Origin: Bdellovibrionales bacterium
GTDB lineage: Bacteria; Bdellovibrionota; Bdellovibrionia; Bdellovibrionales; UBA1609
Length of the DNA: 57,142 nt
Direction: 5' to 3'
Assembly (NCBI GenBank): GCA_020630675.1
Contig: JAHDIR010000017.1
Coordinates: 1-57,142, forward strand
Below, piece after piece: positions 27,908 to 37,078 of this stretch. The position numbers were made by a program, and so were the translations under genes. Within the stretch, counting starts at the first letter, position 1; each line of letters opens with the position of its first letter. The notes beneath the pieces were generated by a model. That model was not told the DNA's origin. It saw only the letters and a program-made list of their open reading frames with translations, and ran no database searches.

Positions 27908-28777
27908 CTACTTCAAAACTGAGTTAAGCCCTTGTGAAAAATTTCGAACTCTCTTAAAACCCAAAGATAGCAAAGCAAAACTCACTGCCCCTGAGCGCAC
28001 TCCATTATTACTCACTACAATAATTTCATTGTTAAAAGAAACTCCGCGATTAAACAGGTGTTTAATCATTTTTTGTGATGGGCGACCACGTTGGGTGTAA
28101 AAATCAGTCCATGGAGCCAGTTTACTATTGTACCCAGGATAGTTTTTTGAAAAATCAAGTGAGGCCTGACTTTTAAATTCTTGCTCTGAACGAACATCAA
28201 GTATTACAACCTCAGGATTTTTCACAGACACGGCCTGCAGAAAAGACGCTTGATTTATTTCAAACAAATAGCCATTAGCGTTTGGCTTCCAGATGGGAAT
28301 AGTTTTATGTGTTCTTTCTTGAAAGGGAGAAACTAGTTTAGACATATTATTTAAAGCCGACACCTGAACATTCTTAAAGCCCAAGGTCAATAAACTCCAA
28401 GCTAAGCGTCCGGCATCAGCCTGGCCTTTAACATCTTGCCCAAGAACAATCACTTCACTGTCTGGGCCCACACCCAACCAAGCTAAACGAGTGGCTGCAG
28501 AAAAAGCTTTCTGTCCAGTCACGACCGAGCTGTCCCCTTCAGGGTTTTGCAATAACTGCTGCCATAAAAGGTGCAGGGCCCCAGGCACCGAGTACATCAT
28601 ATAGTCAAACTTAGGTCGGGAATCAATAACGACGGTTTTACTCGTCACAAGCAACGGTTCGTCCAATTTTTGACGTAAAAATTGAAAACGAGAGTGAGAA
28701 ATATCTTTCACTTTCACCGGCTGCTGTTGACAGCCGACAACAAGAACGAAGGTTAATATCAACCACACTTTGAACAT
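27908..28777 (-). CDS. Tandem rhodanese-domain lipoprotein lacking catalytic Cys
   Basis: 289 aa from the ATG at 28777, with GGAG 6 nt upstream; a TTG four codons earlier overlaps the SD and is rejected. The lipobox is VVGC. Two rhodanese domains follow (about 28-140 and 160-289), recognised by VVIDSRPKFDYMMYSVPGAL and VVILDVRSEQEFKSQ. The second active loop reads VSNNGVRSG, with Asn/Ser where C-x-x-G-x-R needs Cys, and the first reads LGQDVKGQADAG, also without Cys. Sulphur transfer is therefore unlikely. It follows lysS by about 20 bp. Confidence 0.85.
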   Translation of the reverse strand: MFKVWLILTFVLVVGCQQQPVKVKDISHSRFQFLRQKLDEPLLVTSKTVVIDSRPKFDYMMYSVPGALHLLWQQLLQNPEGDSSVVTGQKAFSAATRLAWLGVGPDSEVIVLGQDVKGQADAGRLAWSLLTLGFKNVQVSALNNMSKLVSPFQERTHKTIPIWKPNANGYLFEINQASFLQAVSVKNPEVVILDVRSEQEFKSQASLDFSKNYPGYNSKLAPWTDFYTQRGRPSQKMIKHLFNRGVSFNNEIIVVSNNGVRSGAVSFALLSLGFKRVRNFSQGLNSVLK

Positions 28778-28799
28778 TTTCAGCTCCAAAAAAGAAATG

Positions 28800-30272
28800 T
28801 TAGTCTTTATGTTTCATCGTAGGAAAAAACAAAATATCACGAATACTTGGTTGGTCTGTCAAAAGCATAACAATTCTTTCTAAACCAATACCGACTCCAC
28901 CTGTTGGAGGCATTCCCACCTCAATGGCATGCAAGAAGTCTTCGTCCATAGGTTGGGCTTCTTCATCAACAACTCTTTGAGCGTCTTGTTCTTTTAAACG
29001 TCGTCGCTGCTCTTCAGGGTCATTTAACTCTGTATAAGCATTTCCAATTTCCATACCCGCACAAAATGGCTCAAAGCGCTCTACTAAGCCAGGAGAGTCT
29101 CTATGTTCTTTTGTGAGTGGAGAAATTTCGACAGGATGATCGATGATAAATGTTGGCTGCCATAACTCTGGCTCGGCCTTAATTTCAAAAGCTTCCATGA
29201 TCATAGCCCCTTTTGAGCCTGGTTTTTTCATATCAGAACCAAGAGATTTAATTTTATCAAATAACTCTGATTCAGTCATCGGCTCAGGGTCAAAACCAGC
29301 ATATTGTTTCACACCATCTAGTACAGAAAGTCGTCTCCAAGGTGGAGAAAAATCGACCTCTTTGCCTTGGTACATCACCTTCATAGAGCCTGTTACTTTT
29401 TCAGCCACCTGAGAAACAATATCTTCGAACTGGTCCATCTGTTGGTTGTAGTCGGTATAGGCTTCGTAATACTCAAGCATGGTAAACTCAGGGTTATGAG
29501 AGCGGTCAATCCCTTCGTTTCGAAAGTTCTTACCAATTTCATAAACTTTATCAAAACCACCAACGATAAGTTTTTTTAAATACAATTCAGGGCTAATTTT
29601 TAAAAATAACTTCATATCCAGCGCTCGGTGATGCGTTGAAAAAGGATAAGCGGAAGCTCCCCCATAAATAGGTTGTAACACAGGTGTTTCCACCTCAAGA
29701 AAACCTTTGTTATCTAAGTAGCCGCGAAAGGCTTTTATAATTTGAGAGCGCTTAGTAAAAACCTCACGAACGTTGGGGTCCATAATTAAATCTAAGTGTC
29801 TAAACCGATACTTAATTTCTTTGTCGGCAATACCATGATACTTTTCAGGAAGTGGCTCTAGGGTTTTACAAAGCATTGTGTACTTATTAATACGAACCGA
29901 CAACTGACCCTTTTTAGTTTTAAATATATAACCTGTAACGCCTACAATATCACCAATGTCTGTTTGTTTAAACGACTCAGCGTCTTGCTCTGGCAACTCT
30001 GCTAATTTTGCATAAATTTGAATGGGACCCTTTTTATCGTTGATATTAAAAAACGAAGCTTTTCCCATGTCTCTCTTTGTCATCAGACGACCAGATAAAG
30101 TGACCACTTCATCCTCTAAAATATCCCCAGCTTCAAGGTGATCAAACTTTTGTAATAAATCAGCTGAAAAGTGAGTGGGAGTAAAGTTATGAGGGTAAGG
30201 GTTTATACCTTTTTCACGAAGCTCATGGAGTTTACGTCTTTTTTCAGCTTTTAGAGGATTTTCTTTTTCCAT
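28800..30272 (-). CDS. lysS: Lysyl-tRNA synthetase (class II)
   Basis: 490 aa. N-terminal OB anticodon-binding domain (about 50-150), motif 2 FRNEGIDRSHNPEFTMLE and motif 3 GGVGIGLERIVMLL define a class II LysRS. The SD-like AAAGGTC precedes the ATG. The long 465-bp upstream gap is divergent from the Nfu gene. Two envelope-protein genes follow closely and may be co-transcribed. Confidence 0.97.
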   Translation of the reverse strand: MEKENPLKAEKRRKLHELREKGINPYPHNFTPTHFSADLLQKFDHLEAGDILEDEVVTLSGRLMTKRDMGKASFFNINDKKGPIQIYAKLAELPEQDAESFKQTDIGDIVGVTGYIFKTKKGQLSVRINKYTMLCKTLEPLPEKYHGIADKEIKYRFRHLDLIMDPNVREVFTKRSQIIKAFRGYLDNKGFLEVETPVLQPIYGGASAYPFSTHHRALDMKLFLKISPELYLKKLIVGGFDKVYEIGKNFRNEGIDRSHNPEFTMLEYYEAYTDYNQQMDQFEDIVSQVAEKVTGSMKVMYQGKEVDFSPPWRRLSVLDGVKQYAGFDPEPMTESELFDKIKSLGSDMKKPGSKGAMIMEAFEIKAEPELWQPTFIIDHPVEISPLTKEHRDSPGLVERFEPFCAGMEIGNAYTELNDPEEQRRRLKEQDAQRVVDEEAQPMDEDFLHAIEVGMPPTGGVGIGLERIVMLLTDQPSIRDILFFPTMKHKD

Positions 30273-30737
30273 ATTATGACCTTTTTTGGGGTTTATTTTT
30301 TTAATTATTTATAATTACTTTTTATATTGAAGGGTCTCACTTTTTTTACTTCTTGAAAGGCAAGGAGTAAAAAATACTCTGACAGCTCAGAACCTGGTTT
30401 TAACCCAGAAGCAAGATGAATCTCATTAAAAAGTGCCCTCCGTTTTAACACCAAAAGTCACCTGGAGCACGTTTTTTATGAAGGGCCTGAGCTTTATTAC
30501 TAAGTGGTTGCAAGACTGACAAGAAAAGCTCCTGGCTCAAAGGGCGCTTTAAGAAGAAGTTCAGGTGAAAGTCTAAAAAGCCTTACTCTTGGCGTCATAC
30601 CAGTAAACACAACCCAGGTTTAATGCCGATAAATGGGGCCTCAGCCCCCACGGGCCCACTGATCCTTGGAAATGACGTTTACTAAACTTAAAGAATAGAT
30701 TATAGAGCTTATGAAACCTAACTGATAAGGACAAAAA
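30273..30737. other. Divergent intergenic region lysS / nfu
   Basis: 465 bp with no supported gene. It is more GC-rich than its surroundings at 30600-30670 and contains a GC hairpin (GGGGC 30635-30639 / GCCCC 30444 equivalent at 30644-30648, loop CCTC-like) with further GGGCC/GGCCC partners nearby. A small structured RNA is possible but not demonstrated. A 79-codon minus-strand frame at 30573-30812 runs into the nfu start and is not called. Confidence 0.5.
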
Positions 30738-31331
30738 ATGACTAACACTCCCCTTTCTGTCAGCCCTGAGGCCACGCCTAACCCACATTCTTATAAATTT
30801 AAATTCAATCAAGTGATTGCCAATGAAGCCTTCAATTTTGACGACCCCCTTAAAAGTAGTCGTTCACCATTGGCTCATAAAATATTTGGGTTTCCATGGG
30901 TAGAGTCTGTTTACATTGGGACTGACTTTGTCACAATTAACAAACAAGATTGGGTTGAGTGGGACATGATTGCAGAACCCCTTTCAAACCTTCTAAAGGA
31001 GCATATTGAAGACGGCCAACCTGTTTTTGCCTCTGATAGCCCTGCTCCTGACTCAGCTTCCAATGAGTTTACTCCAGGAAAACACCCTGAAGATCCCAAT
31101 GACAGCGAATTAGTCAAAAAAATTAAACAATTTTTGGATCAAGAAATTCGCCCTTTCGTCGCAATGGACGGAGGTGATGTTTCTTTTAATAAATTCGAAG
31201 ATGGAGTGCTGACAATAAATATGACCGGAGCCTGCAATGGTTGCCCTAGTTCTACACAAACTCTTAAGGTAGGAATTGAAGGCCGAATTAAAGAGATTAT
31301 TCCTGACGTTCAAGAAGTAGTGTCTGCCTAA
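30738..31331 (+). CDS. Nfu-type iron-sulfur carrier (Nfu_N + NifU domains)
   Basis: 197 aa. The N-terminal Nfu_N domain (about 9-100, SPEATPNPHSYKFKFN and FGFPWVESVYIGTDFVTI) is joined by an acidic/Pro-rich linker to a NifU C-terminal domain (about 122-197). That domain contains MDGGDVSF and the cluster-binding CNGC at 166-169. Such proteins carry 4Fe-4S clusters to client enzymes. The SD is an A/G-rich AAGGAC. It is the first plus-strand gene of the rightward section and appears monocistronic. Confidence 0.95.
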   Translation: MTNTPLSVSPEATPNPHSYKFKFNQVIANEAFNFDDPLKSSRSPLAHKIFGFPWVESVYIGTDFVTINKQDWVEWDMIAEPLSNLLKEHIEDGQPVFASDSPAPDSASNEFTPGKHPEDPNDSELVKKIKQFLDQEIRPFVAMDGGDVSFNKFEDGVLTINMTGACNGCPSSTQTLKVGIEGRIKEIIPDVQEVVSA

Positions 31332-31455
31332 AGGTATTTTATAAGTAGCACTTTTTTATTTGTATAATTTTGAAAGGCTCTATTTGCCCTCCCTGACAAA
31401 TTAAACTTGCTTAATTTACTTTGCCGATTCTAAAAAAAAATGATTTCATAGAACT

Positions 31456-32877
31456 ATGAAGATCTTTATGCCCCTCACCTGCTTTTTATTGATTGGTTTT
31501 GGTGTGAGTGCTGAGCATATTATTGGGGTTCCGCCGGATTTGGTAAAATATGAAATCACCTCTGACGCAAAAAGAGGGTCCTTACAAATTATGGGAACCT
31601 TAACTCCTCCTGTTCTTGTTGTTAATGGCCAGCAAATCAATACCACTCCTACTGAAAAAAAGACGACTCAAGGCCTATTTATTAACAATAACAAGGTGAA
31701 AACAAAGGGTCTTCAAGGTCGTTTTTATAAAGAAATTCCCATTAACAGCGGCACCCAAACCCTTATTTTGGCCGGAAAGCTCAGCGCCCAAAAAGCTATT
31801 CTTAACTCTTCCCCCTTTTTTTTTGAAAAACCTTTCCGCCAAACTCTTTTTTATAAAAAAAAATCAAAGGCAAATTGGTCCCTAGAAGGCCCGCTTCCTG
31901 CTCATAATAGTGTTTACATCCGTGGGCAACTTATAAAGCCCACGCAAAAACAAACCATAGCCCTGCCCATAAGCTTAAAACCTGGAAAACATTCTCTCAA
32001 TTTAAAGATAAAAAATAAAAATCAACGACGTACGGCTTATATTCCTTACACCGTAAAAAAAACAGAAGGCGCTAATGATAAGCTTTTTTTAACAGTTAAG
32101 TCTGAAAAAAATGAACTTTATGAGAACTTTTGGGATATTCCTTACCACGGTTTACACCTCAAACTTTTCTCAACCCCTGAATCCAAAGTGACTATTCATA
32201 ATCAGTCCGTTACAACCAACAGCGATGGCCAGGCCTCACTTCACTTAAAATTCAATTGCCAATCATTGCTACCTAAAGAAATTGTGGTTTCCCTGCAAAA
32301 AGGAAAACAAAACTACTCTTTGAAAAAAAGAGTTCTTAGCTCTGGTTGTCAAAAGTTTAAAAAGAAAAATAAGTCTCGATTTTATTTTGGAATTGCCGCC
32401 GGCCATGTTGGCTTTGTTTTTCCTGAAGCAGGAGCAAGAAGGCCATTATACTCAAGGCATATTAGCCCTGGGCCAAGAACAGCTTTAGGGCTGCGTTTAT
32501 ATGACAAACTTTATTTCGAAGCCCGAGGCTTCAAAACCCAATCTTTTCACAACAAAGAAGGAGACTATTTAAAAAGTTTAGGGGGTGGAAGCTTTTGGCT
32601 GGGATACCCGTACCGAGGTAAAATTTTTGCCGCCATTGGGGTTTTAAACTACACTGCCAGTAGCTACCAAAGTGCTAACAGCAATACTGTTGGTTTTTCG
32701 AACACGCGCTCGACGGGGATTGGATTAGAGTTGGGATATCGTTGGTTTGTCTCCCCGTCTTGGGTTCTCAATGCTCGAATAAGCTACACCCATAAAGAGC
32801 TAAGCTTTCAAAGCCAGCCCGAAAGGCAGTGGCCGTTTCTTATTTTAGAACCTATCGCTATGGAGTTTCATTTTTAA
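31456..32877 (+). CDS. Predicted outer-membrane protein with periplasmic beta domains
   Basis: 473 aa. A signal peptide (cleaved near VSA) is followed by beta-rich domains (20-305) with a probable disulphide pair (FNCQSL, SSGCQK). The C-terminal ~165 residues alternate aromatic/hydrophobic and polar residues (RFYFGIAAGHVGFVF, GLELGYRWFV, LNARISYTHKELSF) and end in Phe, like an 8-strand barrel with a BAM signal. No known family was recognised. Its TAATG junction with the FecR-domain gene implies coupled translation, so it probably acts with that sensor pathway. Confidence 0.72.
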   Translation: MKIFMPLTCFLLIGFGVSAEHIIGVPPDLVKYEITSDAKRGSLQIMGTLTPPVLVVNGQQINTTPTEKKTTQGLFINNNKVKTKGLQGRFYKEIPINSGTQTLILAGKLSAQKAILNSSPFFFEKPFRQTLFYKKKSKANWSLEGPLPAHNSVYIRGQLIKPTQKQTIALPISLKPGKHSLNLKIKNKNQRRTAYIPYTVKKTEGANDKLFLTVKSEKNELYENFWDIPYHGLHLKLFSTPESKVTIHNQSVTTNSDGQASLHLKFNCQSLLPKEIVVSLQKGKQNYSLKKRVLSSGCQKFKKKNKSRFYFGIAAGHVGFVFPEAGARRPLYSRHISPGPRTALGLRLYDKLYFEARGFKTQSFHNKEGDYLKSLGGGSFWLGYPYRGKIFAAIGVLNYTASSYQSANSNTVGFSNTRSTGIGLELGYRWFVSPSWVLNARISYTHKELSFQSQPERQWPFLILEPIAMEFHF

Positions 32878-33857
32878 TGACGTTACCTATTTCTTTCATC
32901 TTAGTTTTATCATTCCTAATTTTCTCTTGTTCTAAAAAAGAGCTAATCACTTCTGCTCCAAAGACTTCACCATCGCCGTTAACACCTGAGGATTTACAAT
33001 CTGAAAAAAACATAACCACAAACAATGAGGGCGATGCCTATTTTGATTTTATTTCTGGAAGCGTTTCTCACAAGAGAGCACAAAAACTCACCTGGGAAGA
33101 TAGCTCTAAAAAAACACCTTTATTCTTGAAGGATTGGATAAAAACAGAAAAGAATTCAAGCGCCTCAATAAATATGACTAATCAACGAATGATTAAAATG
33201 TCTGAAAACTCTCGGTTAATTTTACTTGAAAGAGATGATCAACAAAAATTAAAACGAGCCGTTGTTGGTGTGTCTGAAGGTGACATTACCGGTGAAGTCG
33301 GTCATCAGCCTGGAGAACCTTCGGAGCTCTTATTAAAATTACCTCATGCTTGGTTGCGAGTGAAGTCTTCAGTCAAAGCCGGAGTTAAAAAAGTTTTTCA
33401 AATCAGCTTAAACTCTACAGAAATGAAAATTCATGTCAGCGAAGGTGAACTCGAGGTTATCAACAAAGGTAAAGTCATTAAACTCACGAAAAATAAAGTC
33501 TATAAAAAGATAAGACCTAAAAGCAAACAAGAAAAAAAATTTGATTTTCTGAAGGCTGAATCCCCTCCTGCAGAACTGCCTGATAACTCAAGCCCTAACT
33601 TTCCCAAAAGCAAAGAAGTTAAACAGTTCTCTTTTACTTATCCAAAAAATAAAACTACTTTTAATCAAGAATATATCACTATAAAAGGACTCGCCCCTTC
33701 AGATTCTGAAATTATTTTTAAAGGTCAAAATATTGCTTTAGATAAAAATAAATTTTCTTTAAAAGTTCAGTTAAAAATGGGAACTAATTTTATAACTCTG
33801 CAAGTTATTCGTGGAAACTCCATAGAATACAAAACTATGGAGCTCGAAAGAAAGTGA
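32877..33857 (+). CDS. FecR-domain lipoprotein
   Basis: 326 aa from the ATG at 32877, inside the previous gene's TAA (TAATG). An earlier in-frame ATG at 32829 would hide the signal sequence. The lipobox ends FSC with Ser at +2. A FecR domain follows (about 35-200: FISGSVSHKR, LKDWIKTEKNSSASINM, MKIHVSEGELEVINKG), then a linker and a C-terminal Ig-like beta domain (about 235-326). Classical FecR proteins relay outer-membrane signals to ECF sigma factors; none is encoded here and this version lacks the cytoplasmic anti-sigma tail. The stop overlaps the kinase start (GTGA). Confidence 0.85.
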   Translation: MTLPISFILVLSFLIFSCSKKELITSAPKTSPSPLTPEDLQSEKNITTNNEGDAYFDFISGSVSHKRAQKLTWEDSSKKTPLFLKDWIKTEKNSSASINMTNQRMIKMSENSRLILLERDDQQKLKRAVVGVSEGDITGEVGHQPGEPSELLLKLPHAWLRVKSSVKAGVKKVFQISLNSTEMKIHVSEGELEVINKGKVIKLTKNKVYKKIRPKSKQEKKFDFLKAESPPAELPDNSSPNFPKSKEVKQFSFTYPKNKTTFNQEYITIKGLAPSDSEIIFKGQNIALDKNKFSLKVQLKMGTNFITLQVIRGNSIEYKTMELERK

Positions 33858-35242
33858 AGTTAAATAAAAAAATTATAATTGCTCTTTACTTAGTTTTATT
33901 TATTGGTGTCGCAACGACTTCTATATTTTTAATTCGTGCCAGTGTTCTTGATAAGCAAAACTATATGTACGACTTACAACTCTCACATGCCATTATGATT
34001 ATTAACTCAACTAAAGCCAGCGGCTACAGTGTTGAGTCAAGTCAGAGTCAAATTGAGGAGGCTTTAAGTTCAATTTTAGGAAAACTAGATCATTTAGAGT
34101 CTTTGGGTGTTGGTATTTACTATCGACAAGATGATCGCGTCACTATCTTTAAAAAAGCTCATCAAAGGCATTGGCCGCAAAGTTTAAGCTTACCTCAACA
34201 ATTTTGGGACAACTCCGTTGCGACCAGCTTTCACAAAGACGACCTCATCACAAGTCTTGTTCCAATTGATCAAAAAAGAGCCCTTGTCGTAGTTTCTAAA
34301 GATGACCCAATGTTTGACATGACTATCTCTTATTTAAATAAAACATTACCCTATCTAGTTTTACTAGTCTTCATTATTGGCGCCTTCGGATGGTTTTTTG
34401 CAAAAAAAATCACACGTCCCATTGAAAACCTCAACTTATCAACTCAAGAACTTGCTAAAGGTGAATGGATGGTTCATGTGCCAAGCACCACAACCACTGA
34501 AATTAATGAGTTGGTGAGTTCTTTCAACCGCCTGGGAGGTCAGTTATATTCCCGTGAACAAGAGCTATTAGCCAAAGAAAGGTTATCTGCGCTGGGTACA
34601 TTTAGTGCTGGTATGGCTCATGAGTTAAAAAATCCCCTCAACATCATCTCTTCTTATTCGCAGCTTTTGGAAAGAAAAATAGACCCCGAGAGTAAACAAA
34701 AAAAACATGCAGAGATTATCTCTTCTGAAGTCAAACGTGCCACTAAAATTATTAATGATCTTATGAATTTTTCACGACAAAAGCCGCTTTGCTTGAAGTC
34801 TGTGAATAGCCAAGATTTTTTACAGAAATTAAAAACTAACTTTCACTCTATTCCTAAAAATAGTACCATTCAACTAACTGTTAATGCCAGTCATGAATCT
34901 ATAAATATTGATGAAGATTTATTTTTTCAAGTTATTATTAACTTAGTTGAAAATGCTAGTCATGTTTTAGAGGAACAAAATAATTCATCTCCTCAAATTT
35001 CTGTTTCTATTGCCAATGGGAATAACAACAATGTTTGTCTTGAAGTTAAGGATAATGGCCAAGGTATTCCAAAAGAGATTTTACCAAATATATTTGAACC
35101 TTTTTACACTACAAAAACTGTCGGCAAAGGAACTGGCTTAGGCTTGGCTTTTTGCAAAGGCATTGTTGAACAACATCTCGGAACCATTGAAGTCAAAAGC
35201 CAACCTGGTGAAACTATATTTTATATCAACATACCTATATAA
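33854..35242 (+). CDS. Membrane sensor histidine kinase
   Basis: 462 aa, GTG start overlapping the FecR stop by 4 nt. It has TM1 (about 7-28), a periplasmic sensor of ~130 residues, TM2 (about 164-184) and HAMP (185-237). HisKA follows with phospho-acceptor H256 in AGMAHELKNPLNII, then HATPase_c with N-box NLVENASHVL, G1 DNGQGIP, F-box FEPFYTTK and G2 GKGTGLGLAFC. It autophosphorylates and should phosphorylate the convergent sigma-54 regulator 30 bp away. Coupling to the OMP and FecR genes suggests that they feed its periplasmic sensor. Confidence 0.93.
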   Translation: MKLNKKIIIALYLVLFIGVATTSIFLIRASVLDKQNYMYDLQLSHAIMIINSTKASGYSVESSQSQIEEALSSILGKLDHLESLGVGIYYRQDDRVTIFKKAHQRHWPQSLSLPQQFWDNSVATSFHKDDLITSLVPIDQKRALVVVSKDDPMFDMTISYLNKTLPYLVLLVFIIGAFGWFFAKKITRPIENLNLSTQELAKGEWMVHVPSTTTTEINELVSSFNRLGGQLYSREQELLAKERLSALGTFSAGMAHELKNPLNIISSYSQLLERKIDPESKQKKHAEIISSEVKRATKIINDLMNFSRQKPLCLKSVNSQDFLQKLKTNFHSIPKNSTIQLTVNASHESINIDEDLFFQVIINLVENASHVLEEQNNSSPQISVSIANGNNNNVCLEVKDNGQGIPKEILPNIFEPFYTTKTVGKGTGLGLAFCKGIVEQHLGTIEVKSQPGETIFYINIPI

Positions 35243-35271
35243 AACTTGGGGTAAAGTTATACGACTTTGGG

Positions 35272-36663
35272 TTAAGCCACTTTAGAATTAATAGTAATTC
35301 CGTATTTATTTATTTTATACTGCAAAGCCCCTCGAGTAATCCCTAGTGACTTAGCCGTTTGCACCTGATTAAAATTATTATCTTCTAGAGCCTTTATAAC
35401 AATGCGCTCTTCAAGATCATCTAGTCTTTGACTTAAGCCAATGCTATAATCTAACTCATCATAAAAATCTGTTTGGTCTTTAATTTCAGCCAAATTTTTT
35501 GTTGTGTTCATAGTAGTTTTTTCTGAAGCTACATCTTCTAAACAAATAATTGGCTTATTCATATTTAAAACTAACATACGTTCTATTTCATTTCTAAGCT
35601 CTCGAATATTGCCAATATAATGCTTGGTCGATAAATAATCTATCACTTCTGGATCTAGCTGGCTTCTTGAACCTAACTCCGCAGAAAGTACGGAGAAAAA
35701 ATAATTGACGAGCAAAGGGATATCTTCAGTTCTATCACTTAAAGAGGGGGTTTTTACTCTTAATACGTTAAGCCTAAAGTAAAGATCTTCTCTAAACTCT
35801 CCTGCCTTGACCATGCCTTCTAAATCTCTATGGGTAGCAGCAACAATTCGACAGTTTGTTTTTAACAACCTCGTGCCGCCCAAACGATAGAATTCCTTTT
35901 CTTGTAAAACCCTTAAAAGCTTAGCCTGTAAACCTGCGGCTAACTCCCCCACTTCATCTAAAAATAATGTTCCATCATAAGCTAGCTCAAACTTACCAGG
36001 CTTGCTACTTGTAGCTCCAGTGAAAGAACCTTTTTCATGGCCAAACAACTCACTTTCTAATAACTGTTCACTCAACGTCGCACAATTAATGGCCACAAAA
36101 GGTTGAGATTGTCGTTCACCCACTTCATGTATAGCCTTGGCTAATAGCTCCTTACCTGAACCACTTTGGCCTGTAATTAAAACAGGCGTAGGTGCATTGG
36201 CAACTTTTTGAGCAAAGCTTTTAATGCTTTTCAAAGCCTCACTCTCTCCAATCATTTTAGACATTGCTGATTGATTTTGAGATTTTAACTCTTTTTCATT
36301 TTTCCAAGCCAAAAGCTGCTTTATTCTTAAAACTCTATGCTCAAGCTCTGAAAAATCTATAGGCTTTAATAAGTAATCATCAGCCCCCGTTCTTAAGGCT
36401 TCAATAGCATGCTCCAAAGAACTATGAGCCGTCACCATAATAAAGAAACAATCAGTGAATCGCTTTTTGCCTTCTTTGATTAACTCCATACCCGTCATCA
36501 AAGGCATATTGTGGTCAGTAATTACAAGATCTACTTTTTGCTTTTTTAAAAAATCAAGAGCCTCTTGTCCATTTTGACAAATAGAGATGTTGTAATCGTC
36601 TTCCAAGAACTCTTTTAATGCGTTTGAGGCATGAACCTCATCATCAACTAATAATATATGCAT
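35272..36663 (-). CDS. NtrC-family sigma-54-dependent response regulator
   Basis: 463 aa. REC domain (1-115) with phospho-acceptor D50 and conserved K100. AAA+ domain (about 137-375) with Walker A GQSGSGKE, the sigma-54 loop GSFTGA at 212-217 (the usual GAFTGA with A to S) and Walker B GTLFLDEVGEL. A Fis-type HTH (about 430-458, AKSLGITRGALQYKINKYG) closes it. It is convergent with its likely kinase and divergent from a -24/-12 promoter about 140 bp from its start, which is its probable target. Confidence 0.95.
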   Translation of the reverse strand: MHILLVDDEVHASNALKEFLEDDYNISICQNGQEALDFLKKQKVDLVITDHNMPLMTGMELIKEGKKRFTDCFFIMVTAHSSLEHAIEALRTGADDYLLKPIDFSELEHRVLRIKQLLAWKNEKELKSQNQSAMSKMIGESEALKSIKSFAQKVANAPTPVLITGQSGSGKELLAKAIHEVGERQSQPFVAINCATLSEQLLESELFGHEKGSFTGATSSKPGKFELAYDGTLFLDEVGELAAGLQAKLLRVLQEKEFYRLGGTRLLKTNCRIVAATHRDLEGMVKAGEFREDLYFRLNVLRVKTPSLSDRTEDIPLLVNYFFSVLSAELGSRSQLDPEVIDYLSTKHYIGNIRELRNEIERMLVLNMNKPIICLEDVASEKTTMNTTKNLAEIKDQTDFYDELDYSIGLSQRLDDLEERIVIKALEDNNFNQVQTAKSLGITRGALQYKINKYGITINSKVA

Positions 36664-36730
36664 AAAATCTCTTCGGAACCCAGACCAAGGTGCTTAAAAT
36701 AAATCACTCTCTGCGCTTAAAAACCAGCAC

Positions 36731-36789
36731 ATTTTCTCAATAGAAAACAATTTTAATAAAAAATGATTCATTACGAAACAATTTTTCGT
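36731..36789. promoter_or_regulatory. Two inverted repeats upstream of the sigma-54 promoter
   Basis: TTTTCT-CAAT-AGAAAA (36732-36747) and ACGAAA-CAATT-TTTCGT (36773-36789) have centres about 41-42 bp apart, close to four helical turns. They share the CAAT core. They lie between the divergent regulator gene and the -24 element and are candidate binding sites for that regulator. AT-rich DNA makes short palindromes common, so this is tentative. Confidence 0.4.
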
Positions 36790-36798
36790 CATTTTCTT

Positions 36799-36815
36799 TG
36801 GCACTTAAATAGCAA
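36799..36815 (+). promoter_or_regulatory. Sigma-54 (-24/-12) promoter
   Basis: TTGGCAC at the -24 element (GG at 36800-36801) and AGCAA at -12 (GC at 36812-36813), with the required 10 nt between GG and GC. Only the TT of the consensus TTGC is altered to AGC. It faces the two small peptide genes and the 332-aa secreted protein. The transcript should start near 36825, about 35 nt before the first ATG. Confidence 0.75.
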
Positions 36816-36860
36816 TACATATTCACAACAAGTTGATGCAAAAAAAAGGTGGTACGTAAT

Positions 36861-37040
36861 ATGACTTATTTTAACTTTAAAAAAGAAAACCAAAGAAAAG
36901 AAGTGAACAAAAAAATCATACTGTTTTTAGTTTCACTCGTTGTTTTACAAAACCTAATCAGCGCTTACAAAGATAATTCTGAAATTAAATTAACTGATGA
37001 ATCTCGTATCAATACAATTACAAAAGTAGCTACAAACTAA
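36861..37040 (+). CDS. Small membrane or exported peptide (59 aa)
   Basis: The ATG at 36861 has AGGTGG 9 nt upstream; an in-frame GTG at 36849 overlaps that SD and is rejected. The product is 59 aa with a basic N-terminus rich in Lys, one hydrophobic helix (about 22-38) and a polar tail. It is the first gene after the sigma-54 promoter. No family is recognised. It could be a signal-anchored micropeptide or an exported peptide. Confidence 0.6.
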   Translation: MTYFNFKKENQRKEVNKKIILFLVSLVVLQNLISAYKDNSEIKLTDESRINTITKVATN

Positions 37041-37078
37041 TAAATTAATATAAACAAAAACGACCAGGAGGTACGTAT

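Noticed and set aside
30573-30812. 79-codon minus-strand frame
   Set aside because: It runs through the nfu start and SD and its product has no protein-like pattern.
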